This document shows, piece by piece, positions 1-7,100 of a stretch of 10,968 bases of DNA. Source of the stretch: Lachnospiraceae bacterium UBA1267 (GTDB lineage Bacteria > Bacillota > Clostridia > Lachnospirales > Lachnospiraceae); contig DBVJ01000057.1 in NCBI GenBank assembly GCA_002308115.1, positions 1 to 10,968 of the forward strand, read 5' to 3'. The notes below the pieces were generated by a model, which saw only the letters and a program-made list of their open reading frames with translations, was not told where the DNA came from and ran no database searches. Positions within the stretch are counted from its first letter, which is position 1. Each line of letters begins with the position of its first letter. Position numbers and translations under genes: made by a program.

Positions 1-39
1 TCAGTCCATATGCCTTTTTTGCATCAAACCGGCATGAAA

Positions 40-70
40 CAAGGCGCTTAGGGAATCCCTAAGCGCCTTG
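40..70 (-). terminator. Perfect 15-bp hairpin downstream of the zinc-ribbon gene
   Basis: Bases 40-54 and 56-70 are perfect reverse complements around a single central A, so a stem of about 13 bp with a small loop can form. Read on the minus strand, the arm is followed by only a short TTTC stretch, so the U-tract is weak. On the plus strand there is no T-run after it. It lies 54 bp past the stop of the gene at 125-982 and is the best candidate for its terminator. It could also act in both directions. The stem is certain; the role is inferred. Confidence 0.55.
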
Positions 71-82
71 CTCTGATATCTC

Positions 83-110
83 AGCCGGAGTCCTGCCGGC
101 TTTTGTATCT
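83..110 (+). terminator. Possible plus-strand hairpin terminator
   Basis: AGCCGG at 83-88 pairs with CCGGCT at 96-101 across a 7-nt loop and is followed on the plus strand by TTTGTATCTT. This fits a modest intrinsic terminator for a plus-strand transcript arriving from left of the window. No plus-strand gene is visible here to confirm it. The rest of 1-124 holds no gene that I can support. Confidence 0.3.
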
Positions 111-124
111 TCTGAAAATGCTTT

Positions 125-982
125 TTATTTCTTCTTCATGTTCTTGATGAAGACAAGCACGGAGCCTGCGATCAGTGCGCCCAGGATCATGAGTGCGAAG
201 ATCGAGTAGAGGCTGTTGAAGGTGTTGGCCGGGGCATATTTGCGGGCGCCGGCATAGAAACCGATCATTGAGATCAGAACGGTAAGCCATCTGAGGCCGC
301 CGGCCACAAGGGTCAGGATCCAGCCAAGCGCTTTATTCTTGCACAGGAAGAGCTGGCCGACAACGGCTGCGCCAAGCGTCATCGCTTCCAGGAACAGAAG
401 GATGATGACATAGCCGGTCTTTCCAAACAGCAGACCGAACACGATGCCGGTATAGGCGATTCCGATCAGCGTGCAAATCGCAAGGAACGTATTGTAATGT
501 TTCTTGTAGAAGTTCGCAAGCCAGGATGACTCATCCGTCAGAAGCTTGTCAAATGCGGACGGCTGTTTCGGGGCCGGGGCCTGGGGCTGGGGTGCGTACG
601 GCTGGGGGCCATACTGTTGCGGACCGTACTGCTGCGGGCCATACTGCTGCTGAGGACCATACTGCTGTGCATAGGGCTGCTGGTTGAACTGCTGAGCCTG
701 GGCCTGAGCCTGAGCCTGCGCTGCCTGTGCCTGAGCCTGAGCTTCACGCTGTGCCTGCGCTGCCAGTTCGGCTTCACGCTGTGCCTGCGCTGCAAGCTCT
801 GCCTCGCGCTGTGCCTGCGCTGCGAGTTCCGCTTCGCGCTGAGCCTGCGCTGCCTGTTCCGCTTCACGCGCTGCCTGGGCGGCTGCGTCGGGAGCCTGGC
901 TCGGAGCGATCAGTTTCGCGCCGCAGTTGAAGCAGAATGCCATTCCGTCAGGGGTTTCTCTACCGCAATTCGGACAAATCAT
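125..982 (-). CDS. Zinc-ribbon, Ala/Gln-rich repeat, four-TM membrane protein
   Basis: This is a 285-residue protein of unknown function. Residues 1-24 form a zinc ribbon with two CxxC knuckles, C3/C6 and C17/C20. Residues 36-97 are an Ala/Gln/Glu-rich stretch with a 10-residue period (AQREAELAAQ-like), likely helical or coiled coil. Residues 98-135 are low complexity with repeated QQYGP units and further prolines. From about 164 to 279 there are four hydrophobic segments (near 164-186, 190-213, 218-243 and 255-279), and the end is a basic NMKKK tail. The ATG at 982 is preceded by AAGGAGGT at good spacing. The architecture resembles the zinc-ribbon-plus-membrane proteins common in Firmicutes, whose role is mostly unknown. 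The ribbon and linker probably face the cytoplasm and could bind a protein or nucleic-acid partner, which is inference. The gene is monocistronic with its own promoter at 1062-1090. Confidence 0.9.
   Translation of the reverse strand: MICPNCGRETPDGMAFCFNCGAKLIAPSQAPDAAAQAAREAEQAAQAQREAELAAQAQREAELAAQAQREAELAAQAQREAQAQAQAAQAQAQAQAQQFNQQPYAQQYGPQQQYGPQQYGPQQYGPQPYAPQPQAPAPKQPSAFDKLLTDESSWLANFYKKHYNTFLAICTLIGIAYTGIVFGLLFGKTGYVIILLFLEAMTLGAAVVGQLFLCKNKALGWILTLVAGGLRWLTVLISMIGFYAGARKYAPANTFNSLYSIFALMILGALIAGSVLVFIKNMKKK
606..665 (-). repeat. 15-bp in-frame repeat encoding QQYGP units
   Basis: Three near-identical 15-bp units run at 606-620, 621-635 and 636-650, with a slightly expanded fourth copy to about 665. 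Read on the minus strand they encode QQYGP-type pentapeptides in the linker of the zinc-ribbon membrane protein. The unit length keeps the frame, so copy-number change would alter linker length without breaking the gene. Confidence 0.8.
741..860 (-). repeat. 30-bp tandem repeat, four copies, in frame
   Basis: Four 30-bp units run at 741-770, 771-800, 801-830 and 831-860, with a partial fifth beginning at 861. They share the core GCTGTGCCTGCGCTGC or close variants. On the minus strand they encode a decapeptide of the type AQREAELAAQ. Differences between units are mostly synonymous or fall at a single variable position (Leu or Gln). Confidence 0.9.
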
Positions 983-1061
983 TTATCTACCTCCTTCATG
1001 ATACCGACTGTTCTGTCTGTCCGGTCAAAAGGCCGTCCATTTGTATCGTAAACTACCTTTT

Positions 1062-1090
1062 AATTTAGCAAACAGTGTTCCCCGTGTCAA
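1062..1090 (-). promoter_or_regulatory. Sigma-A-type promoter for the zinc-ribbon gene
   Basis: On the minus strand, a perfect TTGACA (-35) at 1085-1090 is followed after 17 nt by TAAATT (-10, 4 of 6) at 1062-1067. Transcription would start near 1055 and give a leader of about 70 nt before the ATG at 982. The -35 box overlaps the stop codon (1087-1089) of the acyltransferase gene upstream. No terminator is seen between the two genes, so some read-through is possible. Confidence 0.6.
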
Positions 1091-1890
1091 GAATTCCGCG
1101 TCTTTTCGACGTGCGGCTTTGCCGGCGCTTCCAGCTTCACATAGTTATATTTTGAAAATGTGCTCTCTTTGCTCCGCTGTACCATCGTCTCATAAGCCAC
1201 GTCACGAAGCGCCTTCCGGTTTTCGCGGACATTTTTCGACGGATCCGCGAAAAATGGTCCGTCGATATAGACTGTGGCGCGCGGAAGCGGCAAGAAGCCT
1301 CGCTTCTTGTAGGTCGTGGTGAAGGTGAAAACGGGTTTTCCGAATTCCGCCGGATAGCGGAACGAGCCGTCCGGGAAGGGGCGGATCTTCGTGTAATACG
1401 GCCAGATATGCGCTTCCGGATAGATCGCGACGGGAAAGCCTTTCTCGCTGAGTTCCCTGAGCGCCTCGTGGAAGTTCCGCGCCGAGGCCGTATCGGAGGG
1501 GAGCGGGATCACGCCGAGATCCTGGACGATGCGCCGGACTCCGGGGATCGAGACCGCATCCGGTCCTGCGATGATGTATGCTTTCCGGGGAAACGAAGCC
1601 AGCGAGGGCTCGTATCCGTCCCCGGCCGCTCGTGTATGATTTCCGTACATGAAATAGCCTGTCTTCCGGTACGGCTTCAGTTTCTTCCTGCCGACGATCC
1701 GCTCGCCGTGGCCGATCTGGTTATAGAGGAAAACGATCGGTGTCGCGATGATGTGATGCAGAAACCACGAGAAAGCTTTCCTCAGGGGATTCCGGGTCAG
1801 GTATTGATAGCCGCCGGAGATTTTCTTCGTGTTGATGTCCGTTCCTGCGAAATCATCCCGGAGCTCGTCTACGTAGTAAAATGTCTTCAT
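1087..1890 (-). CDS. PlsC-like 1-acylglycerol-phosphate acyltransferase family protein
   Basis: This 267-residue protein belongs to the LPLAT/PlsC acyltransferase superfamily, which transfers fatty acyl groups to lysophosphatidic acid or related lipids at the inner membrane face. A membrane-associating hydrophobic stretch lies near residues 40-58. The catalytic block I is GNHTRAAGD (H85 to D91). It has five residues between His and Asp instead of the usual four of NHxxxxD, a variant I recall from clostridial members. Block III is YPEAHIWPY with E159 in the place of the usual PEG glutamate. GKPVFTF near 184-190 fits block IV. The gene starts 8 bp after the stop of the upstream glycosyltransferase and lacks a strong ribosome binding site of its own, which suggests translational coupling in one operon. 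The exact acceptor lipid is unknown; a glycolipid acyltransferase is also possible. Confidence 0.87.
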   Translation of the reverse strand: MKTFYYVDELRDDFAGTDINTKKISGGYQYLTRNPLRKAFSWFLHHIIATPIVFLYNQIGHGERIVGRKKLKPYRKTGYFMYGNHTRAAGDGYEPSLASFPRKAYIIAGPDAVSIPGVRRIVQDLGVIPLPSDTASARNFHEALRELSEKGFPVAIYPEAHIWPYYTKIRPFPDGSFRYPAEFGKPVFTFTTTYKKRGFLPLPRATVYIDGPFFADPSKNVRENRKALRDVAYETMVQRSKESTFSKYNYVKLEAPAKPHVEKTRNS

Positions 1891-1898
1891 GATTCGTG

Positions 1899-3083
1899 TC
1901 AGTTTTCCGCCGGAGCCTCTTCGGCGTTTCGCCGCTCAGCCTGGATGCGGATGGCATCTTCAAGCATGATCTCCATCTGGCGCATACAGTCGCTCTGCGA
2001 GTAGGCGGCCGCCTTTTCGGAATAGATTTTGCGATAGCGCTCGACTTCTTCCGGGTGCATGTAAAAGTAATCGATCTTGTCACGAAGATCGACCGGGTTT
2101 GCGCGCTCATAGAGGCAGCGCTCGTCGGCCGCGAAGAAACGCGTGGCGCTCCGTTCGGAATTGCAGATCAGCGCCGCCGAGCCCAGAACGATGGCTTCCA
2201 GGCACGAGATCGCCTCCAGTTCGGCGACTGCGGTGTGTACATAGAGGTCCGCATTACGGATCTCGCGTGCCAGTTCCTCACGGTCCTCATAGAAGCCGAA
2301 CTGGCAGTCTAAACCGCGGTTTTCCGCGAGTTTCCGAAGTTTCTGTTCTTTCGGTCCAAGGCCCGCCAGAATCACGCGAATGCTGCTTTTAAAGCGCGAC
2401 AGGCCCACTGCACGGAGGAGCGTCTGCTGTGCCTTCTCGGTGGAATAACGCCCCACGCAGATGATCGTGAATTTCCGGTTGGGATCGCGCGGCGCGCGCG
2501 GCTCTCTGGCCATTTCAAAGAACACGTCATTGACCCCGTTCGAGATCACACGCCCGGGCGTCGTCTTCTTGATCGTGCTCTCGAAATCATTCCGGATGAA
2601 CTCCGTCGGATAATGGATCAGCGTGCAGTATTGATAGACTTTTTCATTGTAGAATTTGTAGACCAGTTTGTTGGCCATTTTCACGTGCATCAGACCGACG
2701 TGCGCCGTGAAATTCTCGGCCTGGCAATGGAAGCTGGCAGTCATCGGGATGCCCAGCTCGCGGGCGATCGAGATCGCTGCCCAGGACAGCGGGAACGGCA
2801 CCAGAAGATGCACCACGTCCGAATCGGCGATTGCTTCCCGAAGGATGCTCTTGTCCGCCTTCGCAAGCTGGACCCCGTTCATTTCCAATACTTTATCCAG
2901 GACAAAACCCAGATGGAGCGGCGGAACGACGTAATAGCCCTCCTCGCCCTCGGTGCTCTTGTCGGGAGACACGATGCGGACCGTATGGCCCTTCTCCACC
3001 AGATATGTGATCAGATTCTTGGCCGCAAGCACTGTTCCATTATTGGCTTCGCCGAAAACGTCGCAGATGACGGTTACTCTCAT
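1899..3083 (-). CDS. GT4 family glycosyltransferase, probably lipid-directed
   Basis: This 394-residue GT-B fold enzyme of glycosyltransferase family 4 would transfer a sugar from a nucleotide donor to an acceptor, here probably a membrane lipid. The N-terminal Rossmann half begins MRVTVICDVFGEANNGT, with the glycine-containing acceptor loop at 11-17. SFHCQAENFTAHVG (118-130) resembles the acceptor side of diacylglycerol glucosyltransferases. The C-terminal donor half contains VGRYSTEKAQQ (210-220) and the EX7E motif E288/E296 followed by GSAALICNS. The ATG at 3083 is chosen because AGGAGG lies just upstream and the family's N-terminus begins there; an in-frame extension to 3197 would run through the promoter. 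It is the first gene of a two-gene operon with the PlsC-like gene, so glycolipid or lipid-anchor synthesis is the likely job. Substrate is not determined. Confidence 0.9.
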   Translation of the reverse strand: MRVTVICDVFGEANNGTVLAAKNLITYLVEKGHTVRIVSPDKSTEGEEGYYVVPPLHLGFVLDKVLEMNGVQLAKADKSILREAIADSDVVHLLVPFPLSWAAISIARELGIPMTASFHCQAENFTAHVGLMHVKMANKLVYKFYNEKVYQYCTLIHYPTEFIRNDFESTIKKTTPGRVISNGVNDVFFEMAREPRAPRDPNRKFTIICVGRYSTEKAQQTLLRAVGLSRFKSSIRVILAGLGPKEQKLRKLAENRGLDCQFGFYEDREELAREIRNADLYVHTAVAELEAISCLEAIVLGSAALICNSERSATRFFAADERCLYERANPVDLRDKIDYFYMHPEEVERYRKIYSEKAAAYSQSDCMRQMEIMLEDAIRIQAERRNAEEAPAEN

Positions 3084-3135
3084 GATGATCCTCCTCGAAA
3101 AAAAGTGGACAGAGTGAAGCTGTCCGAACGCGGAA

Positions 3136-3164
3136 AATATATCATTTTTTCGACAAAAAGGCAA
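3136..3164 (-). promoter_or_regulatory. Promoter of the glycosyltransferase/acyltransferase operon
   Basis: On the minus strand TTGCCT (-35, 4 of 6) at 3159-3164 is followed after 17 nt by TATATT (-10, 5 of 6) at 3136-3141. The start would be near 3129, giving a leader of about 45 nt before the ATG at 3083. The spacer contains a TTTTTTCG-ACAAAAA stretch resembling the inverted repeats in front of the surface-protein gene. The remaining gene-free sequence to 3322 holds the terminator of the next gene and nothing else that I recognise. Confidence 0.5.
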
Positions 3165-3227
3165 GTAACACCCTGTGGAAGGGCTCCACGAAGGCATTTT
3201 CCGCCTCTCTACACGAAGTTGACCGCG

Positions 3228-3258
3228 AAAAAAGGCCCTCTACCACGGGTAGAGAGCC
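3228..3258 (-). terminator. Rho-independent terminator of the phosphatase gene
   Basis: On the minus strand GGCTCTCTACC, loop CGT and GGTAGAGGGCC form an 11-bp stem (3234-3258) with one mismatch, followed directly by six T (3233-3228). This is a textbook intrinsic terminator 64 nt past the stop of the phosphatase. It separates that gene from the glycosyltransferase operon. Confidence 0.9.
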
Positions 3259-3322
3259 TCTCCTCTGTTTCAGTTCTGTTTTACGAGCGTTTTCCCGCGC
3301 CCGATCTTGCGTCCGTCCGCCT

Positions 3323-4027
3323 TCAGACGTAAAACTCCTCCCCGGTTTCGAGGCAGATACACGCGAGACGTCCGCCCCGGAAACAGGCGCCGCAATCGAT
3401 CGCGACATGACCGTTTTCCCGGAAAATGTACCCCGGCCGCGGATTGTCTTCGATGAGCTGGGTGGGCGTGTGGCCGCTCACCACCTCCATGTCCTCAAAA
3501 TACCGGAGGGCATAATCCGGGCGTTCCCAGACCAGTTCATCCAGCGAATAATCTTCCATCCGCTTCTCAGGCCTGAAATTCCCGAGCCCCGCATGCACGA
3601 GAAGATACTTCCGCCCGCCGGCCGTGATCTCGGCATAGGCCAGAAACTCATCCAGAAAATCCAGCACTTCCGACTGCATTTCCCGGTCGAGCGCCCGAAA
3701 CTCCTTCATCGTCGGATCCGCGCCGTTCTGGATCCAGCCCGCCAGAAGGCGAAGCTTGTCGCGTCCGAAACCGGCCGCGCTGTGCTCCGTGATCTCCTCC
3801 CGTAGGAAAGACAGACACTGCATCGCCATAAGCTCATGGTTTCCGACGATCGGCACCACATTCGGCATCTCCATCAGTTTCCGAAGCACCCTCACGGGAT
3901 GCGGCCCGCGGTCGACCACATCCCCGAGGATGTACAGCGTATCCTGATCCGAAAGCCGGATCTTTTTCAGCATCTCCATGAACTTGTCGTACTCGCCATG
4001 GATGTCTGCGATGACAAATGTAGCGAT
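3323..4027 (-). CDS. PPP-type Ser/Thr metallophosphatase, probable AUC start
   Basis: The 234-residue protein is a calcineurin-like metallophosphoesterase of the bacterial PPP family (PrpE/ApaH-like). These enzymes hydrolyse phosphoserine/threonine or dinucleoside polyphosphates using two metal ions. All motifs are present: D8-I-H10-G, GDVVDRG (D36, D39), GNHE (62-65), VHAG (H145) and SGHT (H186). The start is set at ATC (4027). AAAGGAGGT lies 7-8 nt upstream, family members typically begin MATFVI-, and the promoter at 4058-4086 would initiate near 4051. An in-frame ATG at 4090 lies upstream of that start site and would encode an unlikely 21-residue extension. The next ATG downstream would remove the DxHG metal motif. 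No ATG, GTG or TTG occurs in frame between 4051 and the metal motif. The gene is a single-gene unit with its own promoter and terminator. A conventional gene caller would extend it to 4090. Confidence 0.85.
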   Translation of the reverse strand: MATFVIADIHGEYDKFMEMLKKIRLSDQDTLYILGDVVDRGPHPVRVLRKLMEMPNVVPIVGNHELMAMQCLSFLREEITEHSAAGFGRDKLRLLAGWIQNGADPTMKEFRALDREMQSEVLDFLDEFLAYAEITAGGRKYLLVHAGLGNFRPEKRMEDYSLDELVWERPDYALRYFEDMEVVSGHTPTQLIEDNPRPGYIFRENGHVAIDCGACFRGGRLACICLETGEEFYV

Positions 4028-4034
4028 GGGAAGG

Positions 4035-4043
4035 ACCTCCTTT
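4035..4043 (-). promoter_or_regulatory. Strong Shine-Dalgarno that fixes the AUC start
   Basis: On the minus strand AAAGGAGGT is fully complementary to the usual 16S 3' end. It lies 7 nt from the ATC at 4025-4027. No standard start codon stands at an acceptable distance, so this site is the main reason for calling the non-canonical start. Confidence 0.75.
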
Positions 4044-4057
4044 ATATATCTATGTTT

Positions 4058-4086
4058 ATTATACCACGCAGGGAGGCTTGGGACAA
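4058..4086 (-). promoter_or_regulatory. Promoter of the phosphatase gene
   Basis: On the minus strand TTGTCC (-35, 4 of 6) at 4081-4086 is followed after exactly 17 nt by a perfect TATAAT (-10) at 4058-4063. The start is predicted near 4051, with a leader of about 24 nt to the ATC. The -35 box falls in the U-tract of the preceding terminator, so terminator and promoter abut. Confidence 0.8.
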
Positions 4087-4116
4087 ACAAAGCGGGCCGC
4101 CCCGAAGGGCGGCCCG
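4079..4116 (-). terminator. Rho-independent terminator of the surface-protein gene
   Basis: Bases 4093-4102 and 4107-4116 form a perfect 10-bp GC-rich stem. On the minus strand the loop is UUCG closed by C-G, the extra-stable tetraloop. The stem is followed on that strand by CTTTGTTTGTCC. It lies 20 nt past the stop of the large surface-protein gene. The plus-strand side has no T-run. Confidence 0.88.
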
Positions 4117-4136
4117 TATCTGATTAGAAAACCTTA

Positions 4137-7100
4137 TTAATTATTCAAGACATACGTCACAACAATACTGGCAATTCGCGCCTGTGCGGTGTCGCTGTTT
4201 ACAAAGCCTTCTTCAGCAACGCTTCCGGTCCAGGTTCCAATAGCTCCATCCAGTACATAACCACCGTGGTCTGCCGTTATTTTTTTAGCATAACTTTCAC
4301 CAGAAAAGTTGATCACTATTTTTGTCAGTGTTCCAGCCTTTCCTTCTGCAAAACGAACTACTAAGCGATTCTTTGCATAAAACCTGACGGCTTTCCCGCT
4401 TGTATTATACTTGGGAGCATCGTTGGATGTCTCTTGTGTGAAAGCAAGGACAATATCCCCGAGAGGAACTGTATCAAGGGTTGTCGTTTCTCCGTAAAGT
4501 TCAGAGAAAACAAACGTCTCTGTGAACTCTTCCGGCTCTTCTCCACCTTCTTTCGCCGTCACGGTGATCGTGAAGGTTTTCGTTCTTGTCTTGCCATTCA
4601 GCGTCAGCGTCGCGGTGACTTCCGCCACCACTTCTTCGTCGATCTGCGTAATGACCAGGTTTCCGTCAACAACCGCTACACTCGGCTTATTGCTTTCCCA
4701 GGTGATCTTGACCTCGGGATACGTTCCGCCTTCTAAAGGAAGCGGATACGTCATGTCTTCCGAAACGACGCCGGGGCCGGCGGAAATGGATCCGAGATTC
4801 AGGTTGAGATACTCGGTCTCAAGCTTCTCGTCATCGTCCGGGCCGACAGGCGGCTCATCGCCGTCGTCTTTCAGTTTCCAGATGCCAAGCGTCTCGCCTG
4901 AGATGTTCGTATGCATGCTGTTATAGGTCCTGAAGTCTTGTGCGACACCGTTAGTAAAATACACACCGACATAACGAGTCACCGTTTCAGAAACAGAAAT
5001 GGTCAGATAGTTGCTGGCTGTATTCAGGCTGACGATCGAATAGACGTCATCACCTGTGCGGTTGCTGACGCGAAGTTCGTTGTTCTTGTCCTTGGTGTTC
5101 AGATAAAAATCTTTTTCCCCTCCCCAGCGCAACTTGGTGCCGTCTTCGGTTTCTTCCTTGAGCCAACTGTTCTCATCCAGGCCCAGGGTCGTCATTGTCT
5201 GGCCGTCTTCGGAAACCGTGACGGTCTTCGCAGGAGGCGTTGCACTGCTTCCATTAATGCCGGTCAGGATGTAGGTCAAGCCGTCTTTCGACATCGTAAT
5301 CGCAAAGACTTCATCGAAATTGACCTCGTCCCAGGAGGATTTTACCCAAGTGTACTCTTCTTCGACAACAGCTTCGCCTTCTGTGTAGGCAAGGAGCAGG
5401 CAGCCGGCATCGAATTCTCTGGTTCCATTATAATTCTTCAGTTTGCCTTTGACTTTGATCGTGTCATTGACCTTCAGATTCGGAAGAGCGGCCTTCATAT
5501 CCTCATCTTCTGCTGTCAGCCGGAAAGCCATGACCGGATAATTGTCAAAGCCTTCCATGACGATCGTGACAGAAATGCGGAAATTGGCCTCTTCAAATGC
5601 AGTGTTGACCTTGGTGATCTTGCCTTCCAGCTCATACAGATAGCCATCCGAAAGGACTTCATTGTCGCCAAGCGCATACAGTGCCTTCAGAATATCTTCA
5701 ACGGTTTCATAGATCACCGGTGCGGCTTCCGCCTTCTTGATCTGAAGGTTGAAGGTCCTTTCTGTGGAGCCGGTGCCCAGTGTCAACGCAGCTTTCACCG
5801 GAACGATCTTGTCTTCGTCTTCCGGAAGGGTAATGGTCAGTTTTTCCTGCGCTTCGTCGACAACGGCAAGCGGAGACTCACTCGACCACAAGATGGTGGT
5901 TTCCGGATAGAGTTCCGGAAGCGGCAGCGTCACGACGGTCGCTTCTTCGTAGGGGCCTTCGGAAAGGACAAGCGCAGCAGCCTGCTCTTCCACTTTCTGC
6001 TGATCGGTCTTCTCCGGAGGCTGTTCGCCGCCTTCGCCGAGTTTCCAGAACTCTACAGTCTGGCTCTTAACATTGTTCGGGAACCCACCCGTGCTTCCCA
6101 GTTTGTAGCAACGCCAATCCTGGGGAACACCCGCATTAGTAATATAGACACCTACAAAACGCTTTGTTCCGGAAATAGTGCCTGTAAGGTGTGTTCCGTT
6201 GGTGCCGGAATCAGTAACCTGGAACGGGAACGCTTCAACTGCCCCAACGCGAACGACATTATTATCGTCTTTGGTGAAATGCAGATACTGGTTCGTTGTG
6301 GTTGCCAGGCGCAGAGAGTATCCTTCCGATTCCCCTACTGCTTCCTTAACCCAGCCAAATTCATCGCTGCCTCTGGTCGTGATCTTGTTGTCCGTAACAG
6401 TGACTTCTACTGCTGTAGGTGCACTTGCCGTTCCATTTGAACCAGGCAGGACCCAATACTTGCGAACTCCATCGATCTCTTTCGACATCGTGACCGCGAT
6501 GACATCCTCTGCCGTGACCGCATCCCATTCTACTTTCGTCCAGGTTACCGGGTCGGGTTCCGGAGCGGCAATGTAATCAAGAAGCAGGCAGCCCTCATCG
6601 AATTCTTTTGTAGATTCATTATTATAACTATTAATATAGTTTTTAAGCCTTCCCTTGACCTTGATGGTGTCGCCCTTCTTCAGAACGGCCAGCGCAGCAA
6701 ACATCTCAGTATTGCTCTCTTCAGCCGTCAGATTGTAGCACTGTACCGGGTACTGATCAAAGCCTTCCATGACAATCGTTACAGTGATCACTCCGTTGGC
6801 ATACGCCTTGTTGACCATCGTGATCTTGCCTTCCAGCTCATACAGATAGCCATCCGAAAGGACTTCATTGTCGCCCAGCGCATACAGCGCCTTCAGGATT
6901 TCTTCAACGGTCTCGTAGATCACCGGTTCGGAACCCGCCTTCTTGATCTGAAGGTTGAAGGTCTTTTCCGTGGAACCGGTGCCCAGTGTCAGCACAGCCT
7001 TCACGGGAACGGTCTTGTCTTCGTCTTCCGGAAGGGTAATGGTCAGCTTCTCCTGCGCTTCGTCGACGACGGCAAGCGGAGACTCACTGGACCACACGAT

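Noticed and set aside
741..860. Regular 30-bp repeats as a CRISPR array
   Set aside because: The units are directly adjacent with no spacers and lie in frame inside a coding region, so this is a protein repeat.
3175..3189. Small hairpin GTGGA-AGGGC-TCCAC between the phosphatase and the glycosyltransferase
   Set aside because: It has only five base pairs, no T-run on either strand and lies just upstream of the operon promoter; it may be chance.
3084..3197. 38-residue N-terminal extension of the glycosyltransferase
   Set aside because: It runs through the predicted promoter at 3136-3164, is unlike the family, and the ATG at 3083 has a strong ribosome binding site.
4028..4090. ATG at 4090 as the start of the phosphatase
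   Set aside because: It lies upstream of the predicted transcript start, in the U-tract of the preceding terminator, has no ribosome binding site, and adds residues not expected in the family.
4911..6440. Long open frame on the plus strand opposite the surface-protein gene (and another at 7518-9092)
   Set aside because: Both are antisense shadows of a clearly coding minus-strand gene. The translations show no recognisable domain, they repeat wherever the minus-strand modules repeat, and no plus-strand promoter or ribosome binding site was found in front of them.
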